Positions 56,578 through 64,000 of a stretch of 64,000 bases of DNA are shown one piece after another. How positions within the stretch are numbered: position 1 is the first letter of the stretch; each line of letters starts with the position of its first letter. The stretch is from NCBI RefSeq assembly GCF_021728535.1, contig NZ_JAKKDU010000010.1, positions 87,735 through 151,734 of the forward strand. Direction: 5' to 3'. The DNA is from Wocania arenilitoris. GTDB lineage: Bacteria > Bacteroidota > Bacteroidia > Flavobacteriales > Flavobacteriaceae. The position numbers and the translations under genes are program-made. Under the pieces are notes generated by a model that saw only the letters and a list, made by a program, of their open reading frames with translations, did not search any database and had not been told where the DNA came from.

Positions 56578-57168
56578 TTATTTTATAGAATTTAGCACAC
56601 TCTGTAAGCTTCTAATAAAGAATAAAACCATATTGTCATTTGCAAAACCTTTACGAATCTTTTTAAAGGCAATACTCATTTGTGCTTCAACTGTCTTAAT
56701 TGAAATGTCCAAAATGCTTGCTATATCCTTATATTTTACACCCTCCATTTTGTTCATTTGAATAATTCGTTTACATCTTGGAGGTAATGAATCAATTATT
56801 AAGTACATCCTTTTAATCCGCTTTTCCATGGCTTCATTATCTTCTTCAATCCTATCATTTAAAGAGCGTTGCCATATATCATCCAAAAGCTTAATTCTTT
56901 TCTTATCTTTTCTGACACTATCAACGTAACGGTTATAAGCTATAGCATAAAGATAATTTTTAGGTGATTTAATATCATTCAATTTATGGCGGTCCTTCCA
57001 AAAATCAATAAAGGCCTGTTGTACTATATCTTCCGCTTTCATTTGGTCATGAGTATACGTTACTATATAGGCTACTAATCGGTCATAGTATTTTTCAAAC
57101 AAATATTTAAAGGCTTTTTCATCAGCCCTTTTTAATGTTTTAACAGCATCTATTTCATTCATAACCAT
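56578..57168 (-). CDS. ECF sigma-70 factor (Bacteroidota expansion type)
   Basis: The 196-residue protein has region 2 (LFEKYYDRLVAYIVTYTHDQ, AEDIVQQAFIDFWKDR) and region 4 (SLPPRCKRIIQMNKMEGVKY, IASILDISIKTVEAQMSIAF). There is no signal or membrane segment. It is divergent from a FecR-like anti-sigma gene whose locus ends in SusC/SusD, the standard arrangement in which the receptor signals through FecR to release the sigma factor. The target promoter is not identifiable from one locus. Confidence 0.94.
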   Translation of the reverse strand: MVMNEIDAVKTLKRADEKAFKYLFEKYYDRLVAYIVTYTHDQMKAEDIVQQAFIDFWKDRHKLNDIKSPKNYLYAIAYNRYVDSVRKDKKRIKLLDDIWQRSLNDRIEEDNEAMEKRIKRMYLIIDSLPPRCKRIIQMNKMEGVKYKDIASILDISIKTVEAQMSIAFKKIRKGFANDNMVLFFIRSLQSVLNSIK

Positions 57169-57293
57169 GAAATTTTGGTAAAGATTAAAAAAATAATTGA
57201 TTTTTTTTTAGGGGTTTTATTTAATTTATACGCATTAGTATAATGAAGGCCAAACAATTTTTCTTTTAGGATAGATAAGATTAATACATATTT

Positions 57294-58463
57294 ATGAAAA
57301 CCATAATCACAAAACTGTTTACTGAAACGATTACCGATAAAGAGTTAATAAAGCTCCAAGAATGGTTAAAGGACTCTAAAAACCAAGAAACACTTGAAGG
57401 GTACGTGCGTAATTATCATGATCTTAATATTTCAACTTTAAAAAATGATATTGATGGAGCCTACAAAAAGGTTATGCAGTCAATCGAATACAAACAGAAA
57501 CCAACTAAGGTAATTCCACTAAACAAAAGAATTATTTTCAAATACGCCGCAGCCATTTTAATATTTGTTTCCGTAGGATATTTCTTTTTAAGTGATAACA
57601 ACACTGTTGACACTAATACTCCAATAATTGTAAATAACAACTTTAAAGTTGGTACAGATAAAGCCACCTTAACCTTGGGAGATGGATCTCTTGTGGAACT
57701 GGAGAAAGGAAACACAGTCGCAACCCAAAATGCCAATAGTAACGGAGAACAGATAGTTTATACTTCAGACACTAAAACTAAATCGAAAATCGATTATAAT
57801 TATTTAACCATTCCGCGGGGTGGACAGTTCCATGTGATTTTATCAGATGGCACTGAGGTATGGTTAAATTCTGAAACTCAATTAAAATATCCAGTGGCTT
57901 TTATTGAAGGCCAAGCACGACTGGTGGAATTGGTTTATGGTGAAGCCTATTTTGATGTGTCTCCTATTACAAATAATGATTTTAGTGTTTTTAAAGTATT
58001 AAACAAAGGTCAAGAAATTAATGTTTTGGGTACAGAGTTTAATATAAAAGCTTACAAAGATGAAAACATAATTTATTCAACACTTATTGAGGGTGAAGTA
58101 ATGATTAACTCCAAAGGCCGCAAAGAAACTCTTAAACCTGGTCAACAATCGGTCTTAAATCTTTCAAATAACACTTTAGCTGTTGTGGCTGTAGATGTTT
58201 ACTCTCAAACATCTTGGAAAGATGGTGTCTTTAGTTTTGAGAATATGAGGCTAAAAGATATCATGATAACACTTTCTCGTTGGTATGATATCGATGTTTT
58301 TTTTGCTGATTCTGAGATTGAGTTATTAAGGTTTAATGGAGGTTTAAAAAAAGAACAAGACATAGAAAGTTTATTATCACTTATTTCAAGTAGCCTAGGT
58401 ACAATTAGCTACGAAATAAATAATAAAACGGTTGTGCTTAAAAAGGTAAAAACTAATAAATGA
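57294..58463 (+). CDS. FecR-family anti-sigma factor
   Basis: The 389 residues contain a short cytoplasmic N-terminal part (1-80), a membrane helix at about 81-100 (IIFKYAAAILIFVSVGYFFL), a periplasmic FecR domain (PRGGQFHVILSDGTEVWLNS near 175) and a C-terminal DUF4974 domain (FENMRLKDIMITLSRWYDID near 322). It would hold the sigma factor inactive until signalled by the STN-containing SusC protein. It lies 125 bp from the divergent sigma gene and 159 bp before susC. Confidence 0.94.
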   Translation: MKTIITKLFTETITDKELIKLQEWLKDSKNQETLEGYVRNYHDLNISTLKNDIDGAYKKVMQSIEYKQKPTKVIPLNKRIIFKYAAAILIFVSVGYFFLSDNNTVDTNTPIIVNNNFKVGTDKATLTLGDGSLVELEKGNTVATQNANSNGEQIVYTSDTKTKSKIDYNYLTIPRGGQFHVILSDGTEVWLNSETQLKYPVAFIEGQARLVELVYGEAYFDVSPITNNDFSVFKVLNKGQEINVLGTEFNIKAYKDENIIYSTLIEGEVMINSKGRKETLKPGQQSVLNLSNNTLAVVAVDVYSQTSWKDGVFSFENMRLKDIMITLSRWYDIDVFFADSEIELLRFNGGLKKEQDIESLLSLISSSLGTISYEINNKTVVLKKVKTNK

Positions 58464-58527
58464 AAGTCTAATCCAAATATATATAATAATATGAAGTAAA
58501 ACAACATGATATTTAATAAATAAAAAA

Positions 58528-58573
58528 GGGAAAAGGAAGCTTTGAACTCACACATACAAACTTCCAAATTCCC
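58528..58573 (+). other. Long stem-loop in the fecR-susC gap
   Basis: gggaa at 58528-58532 pairs with ttccc at 58569-58573, and ggaag at 58535-58539 with cttcc at 58561-58565. A 2/3-nt internal loop separates the stems around a 21-nt loop. No T-run follows. It lies 50 nt upstream of the susC start. Confidence 0.55.
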
Positions 58574-58622
58574 TACAGTGGTATTAATTAATTTAAATAA
58601 CTAATCAATAACATACAAAATT

Positions 58623-61600
58623 ATGAAAAACAAACAATTAACAGTACTTTTTTATATAAAAAAAAGGCTGTTTAAAGTAATTATGAAAATATATTTATTA
58701 CTACTTTGTACTACGGTCTTTAGCCTTTCATCAAACAATATCGTATCTCAGAATACCAAAGTGAGAATTGATGTTGATAAAATAGCTACAATAGACCAAG
58801 TCTTTAAAATAATTAATAAGCAGACCGATTATTCATTTATTTATAAGTCTGATTTGTTTGAGGGTCTACCAAAAGTAAAACTTAAAAAGGGTAGTATTCG
58901 AGTTAGTGAATTACTAAATGGTGTAATTGCAGCAGATAAGTTCAATGTCATATTATCACACAATAATTCTATCATTATAAAGACAAAGGACAAAAAACAA
59001 CAACGTGAGATTACAGGTCTCGTTTCCAATGAATCGGGATTTCCTTTCGAAGGAGTGACAATAATAGTTAAAGGAACAACAATTGGAGTAGTTACAAATG
59101 TCGACGGTGTATACAAAATAAAAGTTTCAGACCCAGATAATGTTTTGGTTTTTTCTTATTTAGGTTTTAAAACTCAAGAAATTACAGTTGGAAACCAAGA
59201 TGTAATCGATGTGAAATTACAAGAAGATACAAGCGAACTAGAAGAAGTTATCCTTGTTGGCTATGGAACAGCTAAAAAGAAAGATTTAACGGGATCAGTG
59301 TCTTCAATCAAATCTACAGACATTAAACAAATTAAATCACAGACAATAGACCAAACCTTTATAGGTAAAATGCCTGGAGTATATGTTGCTGCAGATGCTG
59401 GACCTCCAGGTAGTGGAGCATTGGTAAATATTCGTGGCCTAAGCCAATTAATAGGAGACAATCAACCCTTATATGTCGTTGATGGGATCCCAATTGTTGT
59501 TAGACCGAGATTTGAAGACAGGTTTAGTATAGGAGTATCTGGAGACAGAGAAAATCCTTTATTGTCTATAAACCCTGAGGATATAGAAAGGGTAGATGTT
59601 TTAAAAGATGCCTCAGCTGCAGCAATATATGGTTCAAGAGCTGCAAATGGAGTGATTTTAATAACAACAAAACGAGGAAAAAGAAACCAATCAACAAATT
59701 TTAACTTTTCCTATAACTCAACTATTCAAAACCCTTTAAATACATACGATTTGCTAAATGCGTCTCAGTTTCGGGAACATATAATAAGTCAAGGTAGTGA
59801 AGGACTTCTTAATCCATCCTTTGGAAATGCTGATACAGATTGGCAAGATGAGATTACAAATAATAACGCTTTATGGAATCAATATAATTTTAATGTTTCA
59901 GGCGGAACTTCTAAATCAAATTACTTTGTTTCTGCTAACGTTACCGAACAAGAGGGAGTAATGTTAGGTAATAAATTTAGTAGATATAGCATTTCTAGTA
60001 GTTTAGATACCGATTTAAATGATAGATTAAAAACGGGATTTAACTTTAGTTACAATTATAGTATAAACAAAACATCTCGCTTAAATAGTTTGGCTGCAGG
60101 TGGATTTTGGAGACCAGACCTACCTGTATTTAATGATGATGGCTCATATTCTACGATTACAAATTTTTTAGGGGATATAAGAAATCCTGTTGGAGATATG
60201 GCTAAGGCAAAAAACAAAGCTGTAGCCCAAAATTTTGTTGGATCTGTTTTTGGAGAATTCAAAATCATTGATGAACTGAGTTTTAGATCTCAGATAGGCA
60301 TTAATATTACCAACGACAAAAGTACAGCTTTTACTCCATCGTTTTCTACTTTTGCATTATTCGATCAACGATTTAATGGTAGAGCTGGAGCGCAGTTAAA
60401 TATTCAACATAACAACGGAATAAGCGCTTCATGGTCTAATACTTTAAATTTTAATAAGACCTTTAATGATATACATACACTAAACGCAGTTGTAGGTATT
60501 GCTCACGACTACTCTAAATTAGAATTAGACTCTCAAGCTTACTCTGGTTTTCCTGATGATGAAATTTTAACGGATATCCAATCAGCGCAACAATTAGATT
60601 TTAAATCAAGCGACGCCTCTCAAACAGCTCTAAACTCTTTATTCGCAAGAATAAATTATAATTATGATAACAGGTACTTGTTGACTTTTACTGCAAGATC
60701 TGATAAATCCATAAAGTTTGGTCCAGATAACCGTAGTGGATTTTTCCCATCTGGTGCTATAGCTTGGAATTTACACAATGAAAAATTCTTAAAAGACAAC
60801 GATCTAATAAGCCAAATCAAACTTCGTGCTAGTATAGGTCGCACAGGATCAGATAATTTACCAGCATTTACATTTCTTGCAAATTATGCTGCACAAAATA
60901 GTGGTGGTTCAATTTATGATGGTGTAAATGGTATTGTTGTAACAGGTATTCCAAACGATGAAATTCGATGGGAGGAAACAGACCAATTAGATATAGGTTT
61001 GAATTTTGGTTTATTTAATGATCGTTTAAGCGGTGAGATAACTTATTTTGAAAAAAAGACTAGTGATATTATTTTATTAACCCCGCTGCCTGCACAAACT
61101 GGGTTTAGCAGATGGAATTCAAATATAGCTGATGTTTCTAATAAAGGATGGGAACTATTAATAGGTGGTGATATTATTAGAAGTAAAAATTTTAAATGGA
61201 ATTCTTCATTTAATATTTCATTTATTGATAATAATGTTGATGCTTTAAATGGAGGGCAAACAACTTCTTTTGGTAGCTTTGGTATTAAAGAAGGTCAACC
61301 TATAGGCTTTATTGAAGGTTATGATATTATTTCTATTGCTCAAGCCCAAGATGAGATTGATGCTTTAAATACAGCTGCTCCTGATGGTAATTACTATAGT
61401 GGCTTAACTCAGCCAGGAGACTATATATATAAGGATGTTAATGAAGATGGTGAAATCACTTCTGAAGATATAGTGCCTTTAGGGGATATCAACCCAGACT
61501 TTTTTGGTGGATGGAATAACACATTAAGTTATAAAAATTTTGACTTTACTTTTAACTTTAACTATGTAAAAGGTAATGATAAAATATGGTTTCGAGGTGA

Positions 61601-61994
61601 TGCTGAGCTTTCAAACGTTAATTTGTTTAGAAACGTAACAACTAATGTATTTAATACTTGGTCACCAGATAACACCGATGCTGAATATGCGCGTTTTGGC
61701 TCAAGAACCCATGAGCGAAATAGTAAAATTATTGAAGATGCTTCTTATATAAAATTAAGGTCTGCTTCAATAGCTTATAATTTTCCTAAACATTGGTTGA
61801 ATAAAACAGGTCTTAATAATGTTAAATTATCAATATCTGGAAATAATTTATTTGTAATCACCAATTACCCTGGTATAGATCCAGAAAGTAACGATGGGCT
61901 AACTACAGGAAGTACAGTTTACTTGCAAAATGATAATGGGTTCTCATATCCACAAATGAGGACTTTTACTATAGGAATAGATATAGGTTTATAA
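58623..61994 (+). CDS. SusC/RagA-family TonB-linked outer-membrane transporter with STN domain
   Basis: The 1123 residues contain a long N-terminus with signal peptide (a start at 58683 would also fit), an STN signalling domain at ~46-120 (VFKIINKQTDYSFIYKS), a CarboxypepD_reg-like domain at ~130-200, the TonB-box region EEVILVGYGTAKKKDLTGSV, a plug (DVLKDASAAAIYGSRAANGV with ILITTKRGK) and a large beta-barrel ending FTIGIDIGL. The STN domain is what contacts FecR in such systems. It imports oligosaccharides or peptides with the SusD lipoprotein next door. Confidence 0.96.
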   Translation: MKNKQLTVLFYIKKRLFKVIMKIYLLLLCTTVFSLSSNNIVSQNTKVRIDVDKIATIDQVFKIINKQTDYSFIYKSDLFEGLPKVKLKKGSIRVSELLNGVIAADKFNVILSHNNSIIIKTKDKKQQREITGLVSNESGFPFEGVTIIVKGTTIGVVTNVDGVYKIKVSDPDNVLVFSYLGFKTQEITVGNQDVIDVKLQEDTSELEEVILVGYGTAKKKDLTGSVSSIKSTDIKQIKSQTIDQTFIGKMPGVYVAADAGPPGSGALVNIRGLSQLIGDNQPLYVVDGIPIVVRPRFEDRFSIGVSGDRENPLLSINPEDIERVDVLKDASAAAIYGSRAANGVILITTKRGKRNQSTNFNFSYNSTIQNPLNTYDLLNASQFREHIISQGSEGLLNPSFGNADTDWQDEITNNNALWNQYNFNVSGGTSKSNYFVSANVTEQEGVMLGNKFSRYSISSSLDTDLNDRLKTGFNFSYNYSINKTSRLNSLAAGGFWRPDLPVFNDDGSYSTITNFLGDIRNPVGDMAKAKNKAVAQNFVGSVFGEFKIIDELSFRSQIGINITNDKSTAFTPSFSTFALFDQRFNGRAGAQLNIQHNNGISASWSNTLNFNKTFNDIHTLNAVVGIAHDYSKLELDSQAYSGFPDDEILTDIQSAQQLDFKSSDASQTALNSLFARINYNYDNRYLLTFTARSDKSIKFGPDNRSGFFPSGAIAWNLHNEKFLKDNDLISQIKLRASIGRTGSDNLPAFTFLANYAAQNSGGSIYDGVNGIVVTGIPNDEIRWEETDQLDIGLNFGLFNDRLSGEITYFEKKTSDIILLTPLPAQTGFSRWNSNIADVSNKGWELLIGGDIIRSKNFKWNSSFNISFIDNNVDALNGGQTTSFGSFGIKEGQPIGFIEGYDIISIAQAQDEIDALNTAAPDGNYYSGLTQPGDYIYKDVNEDGEITSEDIVPLGDINPDFFGGWNNTLSYKNFDFTFNFNYVKGNDKIWFRGDAELSNVNLFRNVTTNVFNTWSPDNTDAEYARFGSRTHERNSKIIEDASYIKLRSASIAYNFPKHWLNKTGLNNVKLSISGNNLFVITNYPGIDPESNDGLTTGSTVYLQNDNGFSYPQMRTFTIGIDIGL

Positions 61995-62002
61995 AATTTA
62001 AA

Positions 62003-63496
62003 ATGAAAAAAATGAAAAAAATGAAGTTTATATATATAAAAGCTATTTGCTTATCGCTATTGTGTTTATCATCTTGTCAATTAGCTGAAGATTTAGATGA
62101 CATAAAACCACTATATACATTAGATGCAGAAATAGCTATTGTTGATGAATCAACAGCTGAATTAGCTTTAGCAGGAGTTTATGCAGGATTTCGACAAAGT
62201 AATAATGGAAGTGGTAATCCAGAAATTTATTTAATACCTGGATTAATGAGCGGCATGCTTGTAAATCATTTCGTTTTCAACAACGGCCCAGAAGGACGAT
62301 CTTATGTTGCAAATAATCCATTATCTGATGCCACAAGTGCAAATATAGGTGCTTATACTCGTATGTATGATTTGATCAATAGAACAAATTGGTTTATTGA
62401 AAAGACAAGTGAACTTTCTGAAAGTGAATTTTCTTCGCCAGATAGAAAAACAACTATGATAGCTGAGGCTAAAGCTATAAGAGCTACAGCTAACTTTCTT
62501 TTATTACGCCTTTGGGGACAGTTTTATGATTCATCATCAAAATATGGTATAGTGCTTAGAAAAGAGCCCGCGAGATCGGCAGAGGCTCTACCAAGAAGTT
62601 CAGTACAAGAGACATATGATGCTATTATTGAAGACTTAGATGCTGCGATTGCTTCTGCTCCAGATTTAAGAGCTAAATATTTTATTAATAAAACTTACGC
62701 AAAAGGGTTAAAAGCTAAAGTAATGTTATACCAAGGAGACTATACAGCTGCAGCTAATCTTGCAAAAGATATTATGGATAATTCAGGGTCAAATTTTGCT
62801 TTGGAACCAAATTATGGAGACATATTTTTAGATCATACAACTCCTGATCTGTTTAGCAGCTCTGAAGTTTTGTTTGCTCCTAAAGGTGAGCCTGGAGCAA
62901 TTTTAGGTATTGGTAATTTTACTGGATTTTGGGCATCTATAAACCCTACTTTTTCAGCTGAGGCTTCAAAATCTACAACAATAGATGGACAAACTATTGT
63001 TCATGATGGCACAAGATTATCTTCAACCATATATAATTCAGGTTTTTTTGGTTATGACACCTTTAAATATAATACTCGATCTCCTGGTCAACTATACGAA
63101 ATGGTATATCTGCTAAGAATGGCCGAAATTTATTTGATTTATGCAGAAGCAGACGCACGTGCTAGTAATAGTGTAACTTCTGAGGCTTTAAAAGCTTTAA
63201 ATGATATAAGAATAAGAGCTGGTGCAACTTCTACTGGCGGTGATGGTTTTGAAACGTATCCAGCGTCTATCTCTTTATCACAATTCCTAGAGGCTGTTCG
63301 TGTCGAAAAGCAAATTGAATTGGCTGTAGAAACTGGTGAAGAATGGTTTGACCTAGTAAGATACCATTTTATAGATGGGTTTGATGTAACAACCGTAAAA
63401 CCTTCAGCTACTATATCAGATAAATATATTTTGCCTATTGATGCCGTATCTATTCAAGCAGGAGGTGGAGTTGTTGAACAAAACCCTTCTTATTGA
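62003..63496 (+). CDS. SusD/RagB-family nutrient-binding lipoprotein
   Basis: The 497 residues begin with a lipoprotein signal ending LCLSSC (Cys25). Three in-frame ATGs (62003, 62012, 62021) compete as starts. A TPR-rich SusD fold follows: LINRTNWFIEKTSEL, AEAKAIRATANFLLLRLWGQ, ETYDAIIEDLDAAIA, AKGLKAKVMLYQGDYTAA, and the C-terminal EAVRVEKQIELAVETGEEWF with DLVRYHF. It sits on the cell surface over SusC and captures the ligand. No glycoside hydrolase or peptidase is visible before the IS nest, so the substrate is unknown. Confidence 0.95.
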   Translation: MKKMKKMKFIYIKAICLSLLCLSSCQLAEDLDDIKPLYTLDAEIAIVDESTAELALAGVYAGFRQSNNGSGNPEIYLIPGLMSGMLVNHFVFNNGPEGRSYVANNPLSDATSANIGAYTRMYDLINRTNWFIEKTSELSESEFSSPDRKTTMIAEAKAIRATANFLLLRLWGQFYDSSSKYGIVLRKEPARSAEALPRSSVQETYDAIIEDLDAAIASAPDLRAKYFINKTYAKGLKAKVMLYQGDYTAAANLAKDIMDNSGSNFALEPNYGDIFLDHTTPDLFSSSEVLFAPKGEPGAILGIGNFTGFWASINPTFSAEASKSTTIDGQTIVHDGTRLSSTIYNSGFFGYDTFKYNTRSPGQLYEMVYLLRMAEIYLIYAEADARASNSVTSEALKALNDIRIRAGATSTGGDGFETYPASISLSQFLEAVRVEKQIELAVETGEEWFDLVRYHFIDGFDVTTVKPSATISDKYILPIDAVSIQAGGGVVEQNPSY

Positions 63497-63560
63497 TTTA
63501 TTTGTATGGCATAATAAAAAAATAATTTATTTGATTATCGTTTAAATATTTGAATTAGTT

Positions 63561-63605
63561 AAAAAAGACAGTACTAAGCAATTAAGGCCTTGTACTGTTT
63601 TTTTA
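63561..63605 (+). terminator. Terminator after susD
   Basis: ACAGTAC at 63568-63574 pairs with GTACTGT at 63592-63598, extended by AAG/CTT after one bulged base, with an 8-base T-run directly after the stem and an A-run before it. Confidence 0.85.
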
Positions 63606-63622
63606 GGTTATTATCACAAAAT

Positions 63623-63884
63623 GAGACCGTTGCAAGGTGTTTGCTTAATTTCTCAAGATTTCGTATCTTTTGTATATGGAATTAATAAAGCACCCAACCC
63701 TAGCAGATAGTATTTGCGATATACGTTCTCGCAAGATAAAGCGGACCTTTTTCACACAAATTAATACTCTTTTAGATTGGCAGCCAATCATAAAGGTTTT
63801 AAAGAAGCATTATACTAAAGGACAAAGTGCCACAGGTAAACCTAGCTATAGTGGCTTGCTCCTTTTTAAAATGAGTCTATTATA
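63623..63884 (+). mobile_element. Left part of an IS5-type element, interrupted
   Basis: The presumed terminal repeat gagaccgttgcaaggtg is at 63623-63639. The transposase start follows, and coding sense is cut at about 63884, where an IS630-type end begins. The right half is outside the window. Confidence 0.65.
63676..63884 (+). pseudogene. IS5-family transposase, N-terminal fragment
   Basis: From ATG 63676 the product begins MELIKHPTLADSICDIRSRK and continues KIKRTFFTQINTLLDWQPI and KGQSATGKPSYSGLLLFKM, matching my recollection of flavobacterial IS5 transposases. After MSLL the frame runs into foreign sequence and stops at 63897. An uninterrupted copy would continue with a QTWYGLSDYEVED-like segment. 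Only about 70 residues of a ~300-residue enzyme remain here. Confidence 0.8.
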
Positions 63885-64000
63885 CCATTTTAAATAGTAA
63901 AAGTCGTTATATTTTAGTATCTTTCACTATGGCAAAACCGAAAGAATTTACAATACAAGAATCTGTTTCTACGCTTGAAACACTTCGCAAACAACAAACT
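63885..64000 (+). mobile_element. IS630-type element, left end
   Basis: The interrupting sequence follows a TA dinucleotide at about 63881-63884 (ctatta|tacc), fitting IS630/mariner TA targeting. The element's gene starts at 63930. The right end is outside the window. Confidence 0.6.
63930..64000 (+). CDS. IS630-family transposase N-terminus (partial)
   Basis: ATG 63930 opens MAKPKEFTIQESVSTLETL, followed by RKQQT at the window edge. This resembles the helix-turn-helix start of IS630-family transposases known from Flavobacteriia, from memory. The rest is outside the window, so its integrity cannot be judged. Confidence 0.6.

Overview
The window looks like a chromosome segment from a marine-type member of the Flavobacteriaceae (Bacteroidota). 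Evidence for this is the low GC content, A-rich leaders, promoters of the TTG-N17-TAnnTTTG type (best example 27284-27312), a PorX regulator with a type IX secretion sorting domain on another protein, fused LpxC-FabZ, bifunctional HisB and HisIE, and a SusC/SusD pair with its own ECF sigma factor and FecR. No rRNA, tRNA or CRISPR array was seen.

Layout. 1-8.5 kb is one end of a surface polysaccharide locus: a cut UDP-sugar epimerase, a PglE-like aminotransferase, a PglF/WbpM-like dehydratase, Wza-like and Wzc-like export proteins, and a PHP-family tyrosine phosphatase facing the kinase. After a frameshifted small gene, aroB and proline dehydrogenase, the sugar theme returns at 11.2-13 kb with a second dehydratase and an initiating sugar-phosphate transferase. 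13.3-20 kb holds alanine dehydrogenase, a TonB-dependent receptor, a small overlapping gene pair, tsaE and porX. 20.1-28.1 kb is a lipid A and housekeeping block: HD protein, lpxD, lpxC-fabZ, lpxA, efp, an lpxD paralogue, sucD, fabG. 28-31.6 kb carries a secreted protein, a VWA protein and a prohibitin.

31.7-39.2 kb is a complete his operon (hisG D C B H A F IE). Before it lies a readable attenuator: a 17-codon leader peptide with three consecutive His codons, an intrinsic terminator and a competing antiterminator pairing. 39.4-42.3 kb has a divergent TruA-like enzyme, DUF2461, a small unknown and DUF72. 42.7-47.4 kb is leuC-leuD-leuA-like-leuB with a terminator. 47.5-51.4 kb holds a secreted PhoX-like protein and three membrane proteins.

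51.4-56.5 kb is an accessory, decaying region. It has a gene-free stretch bounded by a 17-bp direct repeat, a 5'-truncated nuclease-like gene fused to a 3'-truncated decarboxylase, a truncated cytochrome butted against a DUF2652 gene that lacks its start and has an internal stop, and an IS200/IS605 element with ACTAAAGT stem-loops. 56.6-63.5 kb is an intact-looking sigma factor, FecR, SusC, SusD locus. The right edge is an IS630-type element inserted in an IS5-type element.

The least explained signals are a ~98-bp structured repeat present twice (28089-28186 and 35138-35236), each copy filling the gap between one stop codon and the next start codon, and the cluster of recombination scars at 51.4-55.9 kb. 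Coordinates and motifs were read by eye; no database search was run.
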